A model generated the notes under the pieces. It was not told the DNA's origin. It ran no database searches and worked only from the letters and a program-made list of their open reading frames with translations. A DNA stretch of 64,000 nt, from the NCBI GenBank assembly GCA_013397435.1, contig VZRG01001050.1, positions 76,072-140,071 of the forward strand, written 5' to 3'. The position numbers were made by a program, and so were the translations under genes. Source of the DNA: Erythrocercus mccallii. Its lineage: Eukaryota; Chordata; Aves; Passeriformes; Dicruridae. Positions 45,501 to 60,237 of this stretch are shown piece by piece (within the stretch, counting starts at the first letter, position 1; each line of letters begins with the position of its first letter).

Positions 45501-48500
45501 TTCCAGCACCATTCCACAGTGCTTTGACCTGTGCATCCTGTTGTCCAGAGATGTTGGTCAGCACTAGCTTAGGTTGAGGACAGTTATCTGGGAGAGGGAG
45601 AAAAGAGTTCTTTGAGGAGAGTGACTGAAGAGCTAATCGAGCTTAGTCCATACCATAGCTTATTTAAAATCCTCCTTTAGCTTTCATACACAAGTGCACC
45701 ATAAGCCAGACTTAAAAATAGCTTAGTTTCTCTCTGACTGAAAAAGAAAAATAAAGGTCAGATGTGTTGGTTGGTCACAGTCTGTACATTAGTAACAAAT
45801 CATCTGCCCCTTTTCCTTGCTTATGTTCCTCCTTGCCAACTTTCCATTTCTCCTCAGCATATGGTGAGTGTGATGACTCTGTGAAAAGCTTTTTGCTCGT
45901 GTTCTCTAATGGGTTCCAGATGCTGACAGAGGCCTGTCCATGGAGAGCTCTGACAGCATTGGCTCCTTATGCTCAGACACCTTGGAGTGCCCTGCTTGTC
46001 TGAATGTGGCTGTAGGGAAGGGTAAGGGTATTCCATAGGAACTGAGGATTTCTTGTGTGATCCCTGATTTGTCACTGTAAATAATTGGTTTCCTCCTCCC
46101 CTTTTTATTTTTTTCCATCCTGGTTTCCAAGAATCCAAAACCAGCACAGAGAGGGAGTGGTTCTGATTGTAGGTAGATCTGCTTGTTTGAATTTATGCTG
46201 TTCTGCAAACACTCACTTAAACGACCCAACACATAAATAAAGCCCCCCAAGCAGATTCCATAAACAGTTCCTGCCTTGTTCCCATTTGCAGATTGCCCAA
46301 GCAAATCCTTCTTGCTCAGCTACCAAACTGTGTCTTGGTGCTCTCAGATGCAGAGATTCATTTTTTGCAGAGGTTTCATGTCAATTGATGACACCTCATA
46401 CAAGTTGTTATTTCTTTGTCATTGTACTGCTACACTCTTCTAAAAGGGAGTAATATTGAGAGCAGTGTAATTTTCAGTGTAAAGGAGTTATGAGGTTGGA
46501 ATATCTGATTTGCAGTTGATAGCTTTTTAAATTCCTTTCTTTTTTATCAGTGAAGTGGAAATTTAAGCTGAGTGTTTTATAGTAGTATCATGGGCCATCC
46601 ATTGTAATAGTTGAGTATCAATTTATCATTAAAATAATTTGTGAAATAAGGCAGTGAAATGGAAGCAGTGATGATGGTATGTGACTTTTCCACTTGTGAT
46701 GTGTGGATTTAGATATGTCTGAGGTCTGAGATTTCCTAGATTTCAGACTGTGATAATTATTTTTTTTGTTGTTGGGGTCTTTTGTTCAGCTTCTTACAAA
46801 ATTTTGCACAGTAAAGAAGAAAAATTTCAGGAAGGGGTTATTTTTGTTTGGTTATTTTTTCCCCTCTCTCTGCTATTTTTGAGTATCTGTTATAGAAAAG
46901 GTAAGAATGTGACAAATGCAAACTCTAGCAAAATCAACATCTTTAGAATATATGTAAAACATTACTATGCTCAGTTCTTCAGAGTATGTTTGCAGTTAAA
47001 TCACAGAATAATGGGAACTAATTATTTACATATTCTAAGCTTGCAGATCTAAGGAATTCTGTTTAATAATTAAATTTTGTAAGCTGGAAAACTTATATAT
47101 AGGGAAAACCTTTTTCTTTCACTTGAGAAGCCTTGAAATGATGAACTGCTGAAGAGTTTATCATGTACTGTTAAGCTTTGACTCTTTCTTCAGCTCTCCA
47201 CTGAAGCTGAATTGTGTTGTGTTATATCAACTCTGGGGCCAGATCCATTTTTTAAACTGCTTTTCTAGCAATGGGATTTACATGTACCTGTGATATAAGA
47301 CTGGATCTCTGTTTCCACACTACAGTCTGCCTGCTTGTTTACAAGTTCCTTGTACTGATGCTCTGGTCCACATGAATCCTTTGTCCCTTGTTGTGGAGAT
47401 GTCAATGTGTAAAGATCTGTGAGTTCAGTGTGTGGTGCTTTCCCAGAGCTCGCTCCAGCTCTGACTCTGCTGCTGGTTAAAGAGAAAGTGTTCTTATTTC
47501 ACCAGTACATCTCTCAAAACTTCAGGTGTTACTTTTTCTCTGAGATATTTTCTGCAAAATTAATCCTCCCTCCAGATCTTATGTAAATACTACAGCTACT
47601 TTTTTCTGTAATTTCATTAATTATTAGCAGGTAAATCTTCCTTTCATAAGAGTTGTTACCATCCAAGCCTAAACCAGAGGAAATTAGCCCATAAGGATGT
47701 GAGAATACCCCTTAAGAGACATCTAGCTGGTGGGGGAGTGTTTTCTTCTGATTTGGGTATTGCATTTGTATTGTTTCCCCCTGTTTTTCAGAGGAAAAAC
47801 GGGCTCAAACGGGCATTTTGAATCTGTCTGTTATGATGGACTGAAATGCAAGATTAGTCACCAGAATGAAACAGTGTTTAAATGACTTGCCCTCTTTTGT
47901 TAAACATTTGTGATAACTCTTAGCATCTTTTTTTACAGTTTTCTAGACTTTGTTCATGGCAGAAAAAATGTTCTGTTGCTTAGACTGGCAATAAACAATC
48001 TTAAGTCCATTCAGTCATGGAAACCTGTTTAACTTCCCTAAGATATTTTCAGTGACTATGAGCAGTGCTTTTGGAAGTGAGGTTTGTTAATCAGCTGGAC
48101 AACCTGAACAAAAATCCTACTTATTCAGTTGGGTGTAACCAGAATAAATAATCAGAGAATGAGTATCAGTAATGCTTTGTGCTGTTCCCAGACTTTAGGC
48201 ACCATTTGCCACTGAGATGGTTTGTGTGTGAACTTTGTTGGATATCAGCTGACTTGGAGAATGAGTCAGCTGCCAAGAGTGAAAAAAATAATAAATTGGT
48301 GGGACACCTTTACTTCAGCTGAAGCAGAAATGCTTCAGCTACATTTGCATTTGATCACAGGGTTTGGGGTTCTGTTGGATATGGTGATGCTTGGAGTAGC
48401 AGATGGAGAAACTGGTTATTCTTAACAGATTTTAGTGGTGGTTTTACCCTGGTAGTGCTCATATTGTGACTTTTCTTTCTTAAATGGTGCTCAGGTCAAG

Positions 48501-51500
48501 TTTTTGTCTCCGTATCTTCCATCTTTCAGTGTTTCTACAAACATTGTTAATCTACATCATCAATCTTCCTTTCCTGAAGGTAGCACAGACAAGGGATGGG
48601 TTTGGCCCTTCTTACAGCTGGCAGATACCAGTAGAACGTGATCCTAAAATTGGAAAGGAGCTGGGAATATGATACCTTGGTCTGTCAAAAATAGCTTTTC
48701 ATTCTTCCTCTGTCATTGTGTCACTAGTTACTCATAACCACCCTGAGAAGATGTGTTATGTTACCAGATTACTGCCTCTCAGTTTTGTCCTGCTCATTCA
48801 CCTTCCCTTCTACGGTCTTCAGCTTTAAAGGATTCTCTGCCTTTCTAAGGGCTGATGTACAATGGACTCCTCTTTGCCTCAGGATACTTGTGGTTGTTTT
48901 TAATGAGCTATTAAAAATTTTATTTTCTTCCCTTTATCCCCTTCTTTTCAGCCTTGCATTATTTGTCTTTAGTGACCTCTTCTTGGGGAATTGGGATTCT
49001 TCCTGGAGCCCATCAGTACTATTTCTGAAGCACCATCACAGAACAGCACAGTATGCACAAATAAAACCAGAACCACTTCCACTCTAGAGATTATATTCCA
49101 TTATGAAGTAGTTCCAAAATATTTGTTGTTAGACTGAGAAATCAGAGACTGTTGGAATCCAGTATTTTATATGCCTTAGGTAATTTTTTTAAACAGATAT
49201 AACTTGTTTTTTCACTGCCTCAAAACTGTGTTCCCCTTCCCCCATCAAAACTGCGACAATGTGGTTTCAAGTGGTGAGTTGATAAGGGTTATCATTTCCA
49301 GCCACTCTTTAAACCTGGCATGAAGTCAGGACCCACCTCAGACAAGAATGATAGTTCAGAGCTTTGCACAAGAGTCTGCAAAAGTCTCTGAAATGCCACC
49401 AGTGTGGTGTATTATTCACCTCTAACTTGATAATTTAGTTGTTTATTTTAGATTTAACTGTGCACGTTGAAAGAGTGGCGTGCACGATAGCTGGGAGGAC
49501 AGGATTCCTACCACGTAAGTGTGGTTATTAGAAAAAACTGCAGGATACAGGAAGCCTTTGAATCACAAACCTCTGGAAGAATGGAACATCCCTTGTTTAA
49601 CTCATGGCTCAGTGGAATTGCTTGGCTTTGGCTGAGCCGCGTAATAAAATGGCAATCCTAGGAATTTCTACCGCATGTTGTGTTAATGTTGGTTCACAAC
49701 TGAGCAGGGAATGACTGCTTTACTGGAAGTCAGGGCCTTCAAAACAAATTATTTCACCTCTCTGGTCTTAACTCTTTCGTGTTTGGATCTCGGTGCCTGT
49801 TGGCATCCCTGGCAGTCTCATTCCAGCCTCCTGTACTGTGCCAGGGTGGGACTGGCTCAGGAAGGAAGAGTTCTGGGCTCATGGCCATTACCCAGCCAAT
49901 GCTAAACCAATGTATTTTTTCCCCCTTTGTTTCCCCAGCTTTGAGAAGGGTTGAATTTTGTCTGCCATCTGGGTGAACCTCACAGCCACTTGGAAGAGGA
50001 GTGGCAGAGATTGTTTTACCATCCTGACTCAGTACCTTTCAACAGGTTAAGCAATAAATACAAGGGAAACCTCTATTTATTATGTATACTGTCTTTCTTC
50101 TCCTGGCATAGCCTTAATAAATCTGCCTTGCTAATTGTCAGCTAGTATTAAAGATGAGTATTGAGTCCAAGTTTATTGGGGAAAGTCTTGCTGCTTTTTA
50201 GGTAAAGAAATACCTCCTTTTGTTTAAAGTATACTGCTTGTCCCAGTGAAAACCATGGGCTAATTGCTTTTTCCCTCCTTCTGCCCTGCCTTTATTTTGC
50301 ACATAGCAGCGCTTCCCAAGTGCTGGGTGCTTTCCATGGAGATGTTCTTTGCTCCTGGGCTTCTTGAAATTGAAGAATGTGGTGCAGGTCTACATTAGAG
50401 TTCTGTTGCTGTGTTCTCCTCTGTTCTTCTCAATGAGTTCTTCAGTCCTGCACTGGAAAGCCAAATAGATGCAAATCCTGGAATTTCAGCATTAGCTGCT
50501 CGCTGTCAAAGGGCAGGTCTGTTCTGAAGTTTTTCTGCTGGGCTCACAAGGATTTTTGTGGGTTTGCTCATACAAAGTAGGTTTAGACTACACAAAAAAC
50601 TGTTCTTACGTTGACTTTTTGGCAGGTTCTCTGAGTGTCATGTTTGTTGTCGAGAAACATCTTTTGACTCAAAGAATTGCTTCTCATATGGGTGGATTCC
50701 CCTTCTGGGACAAACTAAACACAGCCATCAGTGTCTCCTCTGCTTCTATGACACAGTAATGGTTAGAACAGCCTCATTAAGAGAACTCTTTGTTTCAGTT
50801 TAGGTCAGTCAAATGTTGTCACTCCTGTGAAATAACTTTTCTCGTTGTTTTTCAGATCATTTCTGCCCAGTGACAATATATAATTCTTCCTGACTGAGTC
50901 AATGCATTTGAGAAATTTTGAGTTAAATTTTAATTCAGAAGTGCAGTCAGGATTTTGGTTTTCCATCTCTTTTCCAAGGGAAAGTCTATTATTGACAGAT
51001 TTATTTTTTTTAATATACAGATTTAAAATGCAGCTTTGAAAACATCTGCACTGCAGAGTCCACCACCCAAGTTGTCTTAGGAGCCAGAATTGAATGCTGT
51101 CTTGTTTAGATGTCACTGTGCTGGAGCAGCTACATGTTGGTGTTTACTGCTGAAGTACTTGGGAACTGGGAAGCGACCCAAAAAGCTTTGTGTCTTTGAG
51201 CTTAGCACAGTCATAGTTCTGTAAGGACCTAGAGGGAAGAATCCTGAGAATACTGCTGGTTGTGTTTGGAGCCAGCATCTTTTCACATGAGATCTTTTTA
51301 TCAAGGTCCTTCATTCTGCTGTGGCCAAGGAGAGGCACAGGGTGTGGATAAAACAGGCAGAGCTGATGTTGTGGCTGGTGTGGCTGATTCAGTCACATTT
51401 TCTGAAGCAACCAGTACTGGGCAGGGCTGAGGTGAAGTAGGAGTCTGGAAAAATTTGGTGCTATGGTAACTGCCAAGGCTGCTGGTGAGTGGAAACAAGA

Positions 51501-54500
51501 CTGTTCTGACTGAATCACCAGCATGTGTCTGTGTTTATTTTTGTCAGTCTGCTCTGTTTGGAATTGGTCTACTGATGCAGCATTTTTGAAGCTTCAGATT
51601 AGGTATGGGGGGCAGTTCCAAGTATTCAGTGTTGGCTGCTGAGAAGATGGTTTTAGGAGGTCACTTCTGCTTAGCTTTGTGTCTTACCTAGGATGGATAA
51701 TGGATACAAATATATTATTACCCCCAAAATGATGTTTTTCTCAGTTTGAGACTGGGTGCTGACATTCCTGGGCATCCTTTTTTATTTTTAAGACACTCTG
51801 AATCTCTCAAAAAGGAACTCCAGTTAAGGGATACCCCACAGAGAGTCTGTCTACACCATTATGGTCCAAATCCAGGGGTGATACAGGCAGGCATGCCATA
51901 GAGATCTATGATGAATGACATTGAATATCATAATTGACTCATTATTTTAAAAAAAGCAGTAGTTTGCTCTTGATGATATCCACAAATACTGTTTAACTAG
52001 TATTGCATTTGTTGCATACACAAAACTGATTTGGAACATTTGGAATTGAGGAAGTGAGAATCTGTTCTGCACCAAGAAGTTCAGAAAGCATCGGGTGCTT
52101 TTGGGGGTGGTGGAGTTGAAGATTAATTTTTTTTTTCCCTCCCAATCTTCAAGAGAATAGGATGATTTTTTTTCCTCTGGGGCGTTATTGATCTTAAAAC
52201 TCATTTCATCCATTACTTCTGGATATGATTACATAAATTGATTGTAGATGGGAAAAGCAAAGTAGCACTTTCTAAAACAAAACCCAACAGTCAAGTCTGT
52301 GACAATTTGAAGTTCTGGATATAAGCTGTGGGCTGTGGAGTTGAAACTCAGCATGATGAGGGAGTTTATTTTAGATTTCTGCAAATTCTGTCTACAGTTC
52401 TACAGCTATTATGGTCTTATTTTTATAGTTTGTCTTGAGCTTTAAATGGGAGCAGAAGTTGAAGAGCAAAAAACTGTGAACTAGGAAGGTTTGTGGTCAT
52501 GTTCCTTTTTTTTTAGCAGCATATTTCCATGGTGTTGTGTATCTAGATTAAAGTGTAATCTTAAATTTAGAATTTGTGGAGTTGTAGTCCTTGCTTTTTA
52601 TAAAAATATAAGCTTCCAGTCTCAATTTAAAGTTATGTTGTCTAAAAACAGAAAGATACTATTGTGTAAGTTTTGTCTTTGGTTATGTGCATCAGATTTG
52701 CTGCTGTATACAAAACAGGGGGGATGAATCTGCATAAAAAATAATGAAATTAAGCAGGATAAGCCAAAGTGGGTGATGATCTATTTTATTTGAGTTTGAC
52801 AATTAGTTTATTTCCTCTAATTTCCAATGTTTTCCTTGGTGTTGCCACCCTTATGGTGCAATACAGTGCAGAGACCCAGCAAGGGATGGGGACAAAGGGC
52901 ACCCATGGAAGTGCTGCAGCTGGGATTGCAGAGAAGCTGTGCCAAGGCTGTGTGCAGAGGTGTCCTCTCTGTTCAGTTCTGGGTCTGTTCATGTCAACAG
53001 CAGCAGATGTCGAGGCAGAGGAGCAGACAAGCACCCTCGGGCAATAAGGAGGGATGGAATTGGCCCGTGGCCCTGTGGCAGCAGAGTTGTGCTGTGTGAT
53101 ATTGAAAGGAAGGAATCTGACACCACCACATGACAAAGTGGCCACAGTTCTACAGTGTTTTACCTTCAGCTGAGCCAAATAGATCAGGACATAAGAAACC
53201 TTCCCTATGCCAAGAGGCACATCCTGCTCTTTGAGCAAAATTTCTCACAGCCAATAAATTCGGGAGGTCTGGAGCTTGGTGATGTGACCTGGTGAAGTTG
53301 GTGAGGATGGTTCTGCCAGAAAAGCAGAATGGTCTGCTCCTGGACAGGTCTCTGCTAAGTGTTTCAGACCTGCCAGTGGCAAGATGAACTCTGGTGTTAC
53401 TGCTTCAGGCTTAGATGGTGCTTTTACATTAGGTTGAAGCAATTGGGTACTTTGAATCACAGCTCCCCTCAGGCTTGAACAGTTGGCAGAGGTGGCACTT
53501 GCCACTGCTCTCACAGAGCTGAGTGCAATTGTAGCTGTGGACTGGGATCCTGGCTGCTTGCACACAGAGTTGGAAAAAAAATACACGTTGCAAAACCCAC
53601 CATGCAGTAAGGAAATCTCTGTAGCACAGAAGACTCCAGACTCAGTAGAAATACAGAAATTGAACAAGAGCTCTGTTACCTGCCAGTTCACTAAGATTAG
53701 GTGGCAGGGAAGAGCTGGAGTAGTCCCTGCAGATATAGGGGAATGTCTTCCATATTGTGCCTGGAAGGCTGTAAAAATACCCCCAAATTCAGTTTATTAC
53801 AGATGCACAAATGTCAGATGACACAGTGAGGCTGAATTTTTAGACGCCATAAATGCCTGCTTTGGAGAGGCTCTCATGAGTCAGGGAGTTCATGAGGATG
53901 TAACTTCTGACTCGTGCTCTGAGCAGTGCAGAGAATGTTTACAGCAAAGATGTGTTTAGAACTTGCTCTGCAGCACTGACCATAATCACTCATGTTTGGT
54001 ATCCTTTGAGAAGTGCTATAAAAGGCCCTCAGACCCTGCCACTTCAGTATTCATCCAAAAACCCCACAACCCAACAACAAAAAAGCCAGAAAATAAACCT
54101 TATAAATTGAAGAAGTTTGTTTAAGAATAGCTAATAAAATCAGAAGGGTAAATACTTTGAAATGGTACAGAGACTGTTTAAGATGACATTTTATTGGAGG
54201 CTCAGACAGTTGATGAAATTAGACACAGGGATGAGAGGCAATAGGGATACACATTCCAAAATGTAAAATTTTATTCAATGAGAAAAATTGAAAGAACAAA
54301 CTTTTAAGTTTAAAAAAAACCAATAAGGTTGACCAAAATGAGTTGAGGGACATCTGACTAAAGGTCTGAAGTTTTAAAGGAATATTTTTCCTTCACAACA
54401 CATCAGGTATGTGTTGAAGCAAGCTGGAGTGTCTAAAACCAAGAGATGATGCAGGAGGACTTTTTATTAAGAACTCTGAAAACATAGGAATGTTTAGAGG

Positions 54501-57310
54501 CTCTCAAATGCCAGTATTTTGCTTTTAAAGGATTATCATTCTGAACTAGAAGAGTTAATACAGCAACAACGTTGTTTGTCAACAAAAGACATGCCAATCT
54601 TTGTTTTTAAATAATAATCTAGTTCCTGTTGAAGGATTAATACAACAACCCATAAAACACAGGAGCAGATCATTGGGGTTATTAATTCAAGAGTTCTAAA
54701 GAATGAAATGGCTGAGCCAGGGACTATGGAGTGTGACATTTAAAAAGTCTTGATTACAGAGAAGAGATGTGTGCCTATTGGTTTTTTCTCCCTCAGGGGA
54801 TCCATAGGAATGAGATGACATAGTGCTTCCTCTAAAGTCTCTTCCATTTTTGTGATCTCTACATCAGAGCAGAACCTTCCTTGTTGCTTTTCTTGAGGTG
54901 AACAGGAGGTTCAGGAGCTGAAGGGCTCAGGGCAGATGTGCCAGGCAGTCACCACAGCGTATGCAGTGTGTGAGTTCAGGGCTGTGCTGTACGTCAGCAA
55001 CCAGTCTTTCCTGGATGATCTCATCTCCTTGACCACTAGGAAGAGAGCTGGGTTGAGCTGGTATGATCACATCAGGGCTTGTGTGTGGCTCAGGGAATTC
55101 TTCTTTTCTCAGCGTGGTCGATATCCTGCTCTGTGCACTGCAAGCCAAGAGTTTGCTGCCACTTTGCTCCTTCTGAGCAAAGGAAGGGTCTGGGTCCTCT
55201 GGGAGCTGGTGCACTTCAGAAACAGAGCATGTGTTTAAAAGAAGAGATTGACTTATTTTAAAGCACTGTAAAACTGTGCTTCAAGAATTTGAAATCCAGA
55301 AGGTCATGCTACCAAAACGTGGAGTGTACAAGAGAGTTGGCCATGTTTGCAAAGATGGTCTCTTCTCCTAGGTAACAAGTGATGGGACAAGAGGACATGA
55401 CCAGAGGTTGCACTGGGGAGGTTTAGGTTGGATATCAGGAAAAATTTCTTCATGGAGAGGTTTGTCAAGCACTGGAATAGGCTGCCCAGGGCAGCGGTGG
55501 AGTCACTATCCATGGTGGGATTTAAAATGTGTAGCTGTGGCACGTTGGGACGTGGTTTAGTAGTGAGCATGGCAGTTTTGGTCAATAGTTGGACTCAACA
55601 ATCTTAAAGGTATTTTTCCACCAAAACAATTCTGTTTCATGCTGTTAAGGAAATTATAAGCTAAGATTTGATAAACTTGCAGATCTCTAAGGATTAAAAT
55701 TTCAGCGTAAACAAAAAACAATCAGTTATTGCCATTTTCATGTGACAGTGACTGAGATGGGGAAGTCAAGGACAGAGAACAGTTTCTCCAGGGGACTTAA
55801 TGCACATAACTTGAAGAAATGTAACTTTGGGGTAAAATTCTGAAATTTTATTTTCATACCTGGTTAATGTTTTATGGAGCAGGTGGCCAAGGAGGCCACA
55901 GGAAGAAAACTGATGGAGTGGAAGAATAGCAGGACACTGCCTGTAATCTGCTTGGATTCTTTCTTACCTTTACAAGAACAAGAATTAATTTCAGAGCTCA
56001 GTAACTTAAAATTATGGGAGTGTATTGAAAAAAACCTGAGCTGTGCTGCCAGAGGATATTAAGAAAATTACAGACCATGCAAATTAACAGAAATACAAGA
56101 CACAAAATGGAAAGGTGCATAAGTATTGCAGTAAGGAAGAGACTTTGTTAAGGCTGGGTTTTCCTTGCTGTTCCTGCTGGATAGGTGCAAAATGATTCTT
56201 ATGAGAGCAGGATAAACATTCCAAACTTGATACAAAAAATGGTTTCTGAGCTGCCACTTAGAGTGCAGGGTCAAGCTGTGTCCCACTTCCATAGAAAAGT
56301 GAGTTCACTTCTCATCTGCAGTCAAAACATAAATGGAATAATTGAGATCAGGAGGAGAAGAATAGAAAGCAAAACAGAGAACATTGTTATCATGTTATCT
56401 GTAATAATCACCTTGTGTTGTGTGAGGCTGGTGGCTCTGGTTATTCCTTGCTTCTCGAAGTTACAGAACTGGAAGTGTAGCAGGAGCACTAAGGGAGAGA
56501 TGAGCTTCCTTAAGAGCAGCTGAGTAGACTGTGATTAACCAGCCTTGAGAGGAGACCTTTAAGGGGTAGGGTGTGAATCAGGACTTCAAAATCCATAAGA
56601 AAGTTGTCAGGGAAATGCTTTTCCTCTCTCTTCCAATTTTAAAAATGCAAGTAGGAAATAAAAATAGTTTGGGCAGGAATTAAATGGGGAGCTGTAGGAT
56701 GTTGCCTTTTCAAAGGGCTTACAAAGGTTCAAAAAGTGAGATTGTAAAATACATGCTGAACAATGAAAGAGTGTTCTTGGAAAGTACAACTGTGTGTTCT
56801 GTCCTCTGCATTCCACTATCAGCTATTTTTGGAGGCAGTACATCAGGCTAGACAGACATCTGTCCTCATATACTGTATCTGCACTTAGGTGTATTTTTAC
56901 TGTCTTGTTAGTCACCTATATAAATAGGGTTTTTTCTGATTATATGAGTGAAAAAACCTCACAATTACCAAATTGGAAATTAAATTGCTGATTGTTGTCC
57001 AGTCCTTTTCCTACCAATTAAGAGCTAAAGAGTAGCTGTAGTTGTACATTGGAAAGCTGTCCATTACTAAAGGAGACTGACATTTTATCTTGGATTTAAT
57101 AAATTACATGAGTAATGGAAAATCTTTAGTAATCTTGTCATTCTTAAATAATTTGTGTGTGGGTTTGGTTTATTTTAGTGCTGTATTTCTGTTGCAGGGA
57201 ATCTTGTGCCATGACTATTCTTTTGCTTGACTGATATTTTGTTTGGTTTTTTTGAAGGTACATGGGAATAGGACTTTCTGCTCAAGGAGTCAACATGAAC
57301 AGGCTTCCTG
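39502..57310 (+). CDS. RANBP10: RANBP10, RAN-binding protein 10, first three coding exons (partial)
   Basis: Coding exons are 39502-39706, 40597-40708 and 57258-57310, phase-continuous, giving about 123 residues before the window ends in intron 3. After a short Ala/Gly/Pro-rich N-terminus come LYPAVNQDETPLPRSWSPKD and [20 protein letters not shown], then [20 protein letters not shown] and GYMGIGLSAQGVNMNRLPG: the start of the SPRY domain. [12 protein letters not shown] and GKNHKD fit RANBP10 rather than the paralogue RANBP9, which I recall with KFSYIGLSQNNL and GKTPKD. RANBP10 is a SPRY-LisH-CTLH-CRA adaptor of the CTLH E3 ligase and binds RAN and beta-tubulin in megakaryocytes (established). 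Intron 2 is 16.5 kb. Remaining exons, including the rest of the SPRY domain, LisH and CTLH-CRA, lie right of the window. Confidence 0.95.
44235..44405 (+). mobile_element. Diverged CR1 LINE fragment
   Basis: GAGGCAATGGGTCACAAGTT, GGCAAGGGAAATGCCAGCTG and GACATAAGAAAGAATTTTCC correspond to the sense CR1 3' region, ending near CTGGAGAGGCACTGGCATCTCC. Divergence is high. Confidence 0.75.
55375..55640 (+). mobile_element. CR1 LINE 3' fragment
   Basis: GTGATGGGACAAGAGGACAT, GGAGGTTTAGGTTGGATATC, AGGCTGCCCAGGGCAGCGGT and TTGGACTCAACAATCTTAAA follow the avian CR1 3' end in sense orientation. It is the best-preserved CR1 3' end in the window. Confidence 0.93.
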
Positions 57311-60222
57311 GTAAGTCGCTGTTAAGGTTTGTTTTGATTTACAATCTGTGTTAAATGTTCGTTCGAAATAAAGATTTTTCTTTGTAGAGATGAATTAGTG
57401 AATGTGTGTTTCTATTAATAAAATTGCATTACTATAATTGTCTTATATCTGGAGCTTCAACCTATTAAGTCTTGTCTTAAATTGTGAGTTACTGGTGTTG
57501 TCAATGCAGCCATGATGATTTTAGATAACAGAAATTAAAACTAAATTAATGAGTAATGGGCAAGATGATGAGCTTTCAGACAGGCAAACTCTTCTTTGTG
57601 TCTGAAAAGTAAGTAGGAAAATCATTTTGCATTTAATCTGTATACTCCACTTTAGAAATTTACATGAAGGAATCTGAAAATGACAGGATAATTGGCCTGT
57701 TGTATTGTCTCTCTTCTTTCCTTCTTCCCACTAAAAAGACTACAAAAATGTGACAGAGTGGTATTTCCAGTTAATATTGTTGCTTCTTTTGTTTGAAATA
57801 TGTGGTTTTGGGTTTGCCTCTATGTTGGTTAAGTGGCTTCTTTTCAGAAATAAATAATTGGTAATTTTTCTTTGATGATATCCTATCTGTTGTTTAAAAT
57901 AAATATTTCTAGATATGTATTGACACAGTGACTTCTATGCCAGAAGTTCTTTCAACTAGGGTTTGTATTTGGTAGAAGGTAAATGTTCTTCAGATGCCAG
58001 AATGAATGACAGCTGGTCAGTGGTAGGGGCTTCTTTGGCTTTGGGTGTTTGGGTTGTTTTAAAGATGAAGTCTGTGTTCAGCCCTTGCTATGGATGGTGG
58101 TATCTCAAAAGGAGAATGTTTTGGGAATGTCGTAACAAAAGAAAGATCTGATAACTGTCCTGGGGAGAGTGGTTTCAGTGACACCTGTGCTTACAAGAAT
58201 TTGCATCTTACTGCAAACTGTATTTTGTTAGTAATTGTTATGACAACTGCACCAGTCAATCCTACTCTCTCTGCAGTTTCTCCCCCTGCAGTCCTCCTGA
58301 TCCAGGTGGGCTGTGTGCCATGTACAAGGCAAAACATGAATCTAGTCCCATCATCTCTTTCCAGGGTTGAAGTGCTTGGAAAAGGGGTTGTTTGGCTATT
58401 AATGGAGCCTGTTCTGTTCAAGAAATGGCTCTGTGGCATGTGTGATGGAAGGATGGGGGGAAAATCTTGTAAACTTGGCCTTGCAGATGGCTGGTTGGGT
58501 TATGCTTAATTTAGGATTCTCCTGGGGTTATAACACAGGTACATACACGGTTCAATACTAACTTGAGATGCTGTGTACTGAAATGTCCCAGGTGTGCTGT
58601 CCTGAAATTGAACAGCCAGTGTAATTTCATCTTTTTTTTTTTTTTTTCCTTTTGGTGACTAAAAATTACCCAAACCACTTCTGATAAATGGCTTTAAAGC
58701 CCAGGGGTTACATGGGCACCATTTGTAGCCAGTTTGAGTCAAAGTGCCTGTATACCACTGTCATTTCTAGAGCGCATGTGATGAACATGGAATTCTTTTC
58801 TCTCAGTGAAATAAAGCATAAAGTGAACTTGAGACTTGAGATGGTGCTTATTTAGCAATGAATTGTACAAATTTGATCCTATGAACCTGTTGTTTGTTTG
58901 ATCACATGCAGATTATGCTGCCAAGAATTATTCTGTGGTCATAGTGAGGTCACTCTCCCATCATCTGTGTAAGATTAACTGCATGGCTCTGTATTACAGC
59001 TCAATAATTATCTTCCTGGCTTTTAGAGAATGAGTCTGATTTTTTTTTTTTTAGTATATTATTCAAGTAACTGAAGTGAGAAACATATTTCCAGGCTTAA
59101 CTGTTATCAGGTCCTTCACAGCACAGAGTAAGTGAGAGCTCACAAAGAAGTGACAGACTTTGGAGTCTTGACTTGGCTTCATGTCAAAATGTAATTTTAA
59201 CTTTTTGTGACCTGAAACCCTGCCAGCTTTGTCTCCTTAGACCCTTTCTAAGTCACTTTGGCTTTAACAGGTCAATTTTCACTCAGTGTGCTGCCAGGGA
59301 AGTGTGTAACCACTACATGTCGTGGTTGGGAGCCCAGAGCCTGATACAGGAGCCAAAGTTGGTTCCTTTCTTGTTCCACTTTCACTGGGGATCCTTGGTG
59401 GCACCCTGGGAGTCCTCATTGAAGAACAGTCTTGCTGCTGGGTTCTGTCTCAAACTCCTCTTCCCTCCACAAGGACAAACACTTTGGCCATATCCAGTTC
59501 CAAGTCAGGGCATTTGTGCTTTATTGCCAAATTTATTTTGGCTTCAGGCCAGCTTAGTGCTGGTGGGGGTAGTGCTGAGCTTTCTGTGAAGGTTACAAGT
59601 GTTATTGGAGCCACACGAGCTGAGTTCCCTTCAGTATCCCTGTCTGCATTGGGAATAGAGACTGCATTTAATTGGAGAGTTCCCCATCCAGCTTTGACTC
59701 AGGGTTTCTTTGTGCTGTGCTTTGAAATTCAGTCAGGTCTGAAATAATTGTGGGATTATTATTAGCTATCAACTTTTGTGACCCTGACATATCTTGATTT
59801 TTTAAATTTTTTTTAAAGACATTTAGAACATTTACTAATAAGCATTCAGCTTTAAACCAGTGGTTTTTAGTGAAATGTCTGCTCACTTCCTTCCCCACAT
59901 TCAGTTGTTTTTCACGTGTGCTCAGCATTTTGAGGAATTTGAGGATGAAATTACATGTTGGAGCTGAACTGATCTAACTCAGTGTCATCAAAGGAGAGAA
60001 ACCTGACCCTTCCCTCCTTCCCACCCCATCTGTACTCTTCTTTCCTGGTGCAAGCCTTTGGCTCTGGCAGTTGTACCATGGCCAGGCCAGCTTTCAGGCC
60101 AGGCAGGAACCTGCCTGCCTCTGCTGTGTTTGGGTTGTGGTCAGCTGCTTCCTTCAGGACTCATGGAGCAAATGCTCTTACTTATGCATCCTACATGTAA
60201 CATATCTGCATCCTTTTAAAAT

Positions 60223-60237
60223 TTGTTGTTGTTGTTG

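Larger units (their letters stand above)
40709..57257. other. RANBP10 intron 2 (16.5 kb)
   Basis: A large intron between GTAAGT (40709) and TTTGAAG (ending 57257). It holds two CR1 fragments and scattered short open frames. No nested gene, RNA gene or complete transposon was recognised. One long open frame broken by one stop (52786-53793, minus strand) is treated as a finding. Confidence 0.7.
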
